Source: Actinomycetota bacterium
GTDB lineage: Bacteria > Actinomycetota > Actinomycetes > S36-B12 > CAIYMF01
NCBI GenBank assembly: GCA_009697815.1
Contig: WLRQ01000005.1
Span: 1-64,000 of the forward strand
DNA: 64,000 nucleotides
Direction: 5' to 3'
Within the stretch, counting starts at the first letter, position 1. The number at the start of each line of letters is the position of its first letter. Shown one piece after another: positions 63,231-64,000 of the stretch. The notes under the pieces are model-generated. The model saw only the letters and a list, made by a program, of their open reading frames with translations, had not been told where the DNA came from and made no database searches. The translations under genes were made by a program, and so were the position numbers.

Positions 63231-64000
63231 TCAGCCGACGAGCGAATGGTGACGTCCGCCCGCGTTCGCGATCACGTGGCGCCCCCGACCCGGCCGCGTA
63301 GCGCGCACTCGCCCGAGCCGCGCGCCGACGAGAATCAGCACGGAGGCCATCAGCACGAGTTCGATCGGGTCGCCGCCGGTGTGGCTGAGCTGGGATCCGT
63401 GCGCGCCGGAGGACGCAATCCCACCACCATCCTCAGAGGAGATCTGGGAAGAATCCGGGGAACGCTCTGGCCTCTGCGTCGGCGGAGCAACCACGATGCC
63501 CGACTCGGACACCACCAACACGACGTTGGCCGTGAGTGGGCCGGAACTCACGGTCACGGGGTGCTGACCCCGCGCCAGCGTGCCCGGTAGGACGAGCAAC
63601 TCACTCGCAGAGCCGTCGCTGGCTACTGTGACGACCTCACCGACCTGAGCGCCGTCGATCGTGAAGATCACGAGAGTGCCCGGGAGGAACCCCTCGGCCA
63701 GGGCGCGCACCTGCTGGCCCGCTGTCACAATCGCACCCGGAACGAGGGCAGATCCCGCGCTGGTGCTCAGGGAAAGCCCGGGATTCGATGTCACCACAAA
63801 CGCGCGCTCCGCCGACGTGGATCCGGACATGCCCGTGGCAGGGTCGGGGTCAAACGTGGCTACGGCGGAATGCGTCCCGATGTCAAACAGATTGGTCTTG
63901 AACTCCGCCCGACCATCGACGACCCTGACGAGAGCGGAGCCGCTGCGCATCTGGCGGAAGTCGAACCTGACCACGCCGGTCGCGGTCGCGGGCGAGACGG
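63231..64000 (-). CDS. Ig-like surface protein with LSHTG sorting-like C-terminus (5' end beyond window)
   Basis: Frame open to the window edge (VSPATATGVVRFDFRQMRSGSALVRVVDGRAEFKTNLFDIGTHSAVATFDP); C-terminus GSQLSHTGGDPIELVLMASVLILVGARLGRVRATRPGRGR. Confidence 0.75.
   Translation of the reverse strand, partial: VSPATATGVVRFDFRQMRSGSALVRVVDGRAEFKTNLFDIGTHSAVATFDPDPATGMSGSTSAERAFVVTSNPGLSLSTSAGSALVPGAIVTAGQQVRALAEGFLPGTLVIFTIDGAQVGEVVTVASDGSASELLVLPGTLARGQHPVTVSSGPLTANVVLVVSESGIVVAPPTQRPERSPDSSQISSEDGGGIASSGAHGSQLSHTGGDPIELVLMASVLILVGARLGRVRATRPGRGRHVIANAGGRHHSLVG

Overview
64 kb of a high-GC actinobacterial chromosome. It is mostly single-copy housekeeping and accessory genes on both strands, with no rRNA, CRISPR array, prophage or recognisable transposase. 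Recognisable genes include pcm, citrate synthase, serC, pdxH, photolyase, a DtxR-family regulator, a DUF2530/DUF3027/cold-shock/WYL-helicase/XPB block, groEL, thrC, gpgS, DUF3263, a SulP transporter, a HelD-like ATPase, and an oxidoreductase plus CFA-like methyltransferase pair. One tRNA-Arg(CCT) is present. Two riboswitches were recognised by eye: SAM-I directly upstream of thrC, and c-di-AMP (ydaO-type) upstream of an NlpC/P60 hydrolase. Observations most worth following up: (1) a three-gene cassette of a 52-aa membrane peptide, a standalone b6-type cytochrome b and a 321-aa membrane protein, with no Rieske or cytochrome c gene beside it; (2) a 1.4 kb segment between xpb and groEL bounded by 58-bp inverted repeats (52/58 identical) carrying an Ala-rich secreted ORF; (3) the SAM-I riboswitch on threonine synthase; (4) a small secreted sortase-like protein with KPVA repeats, plus a surface-protein cluster with LADTG/LSHTG-type C-termini; (5) a CIRCE operator with an extra, precisely spaced third half-site at groEL; (6) an internally deleted Ca2+/H+ antiporter remnant. 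All family calls are from reading the translations; no database search was possible.
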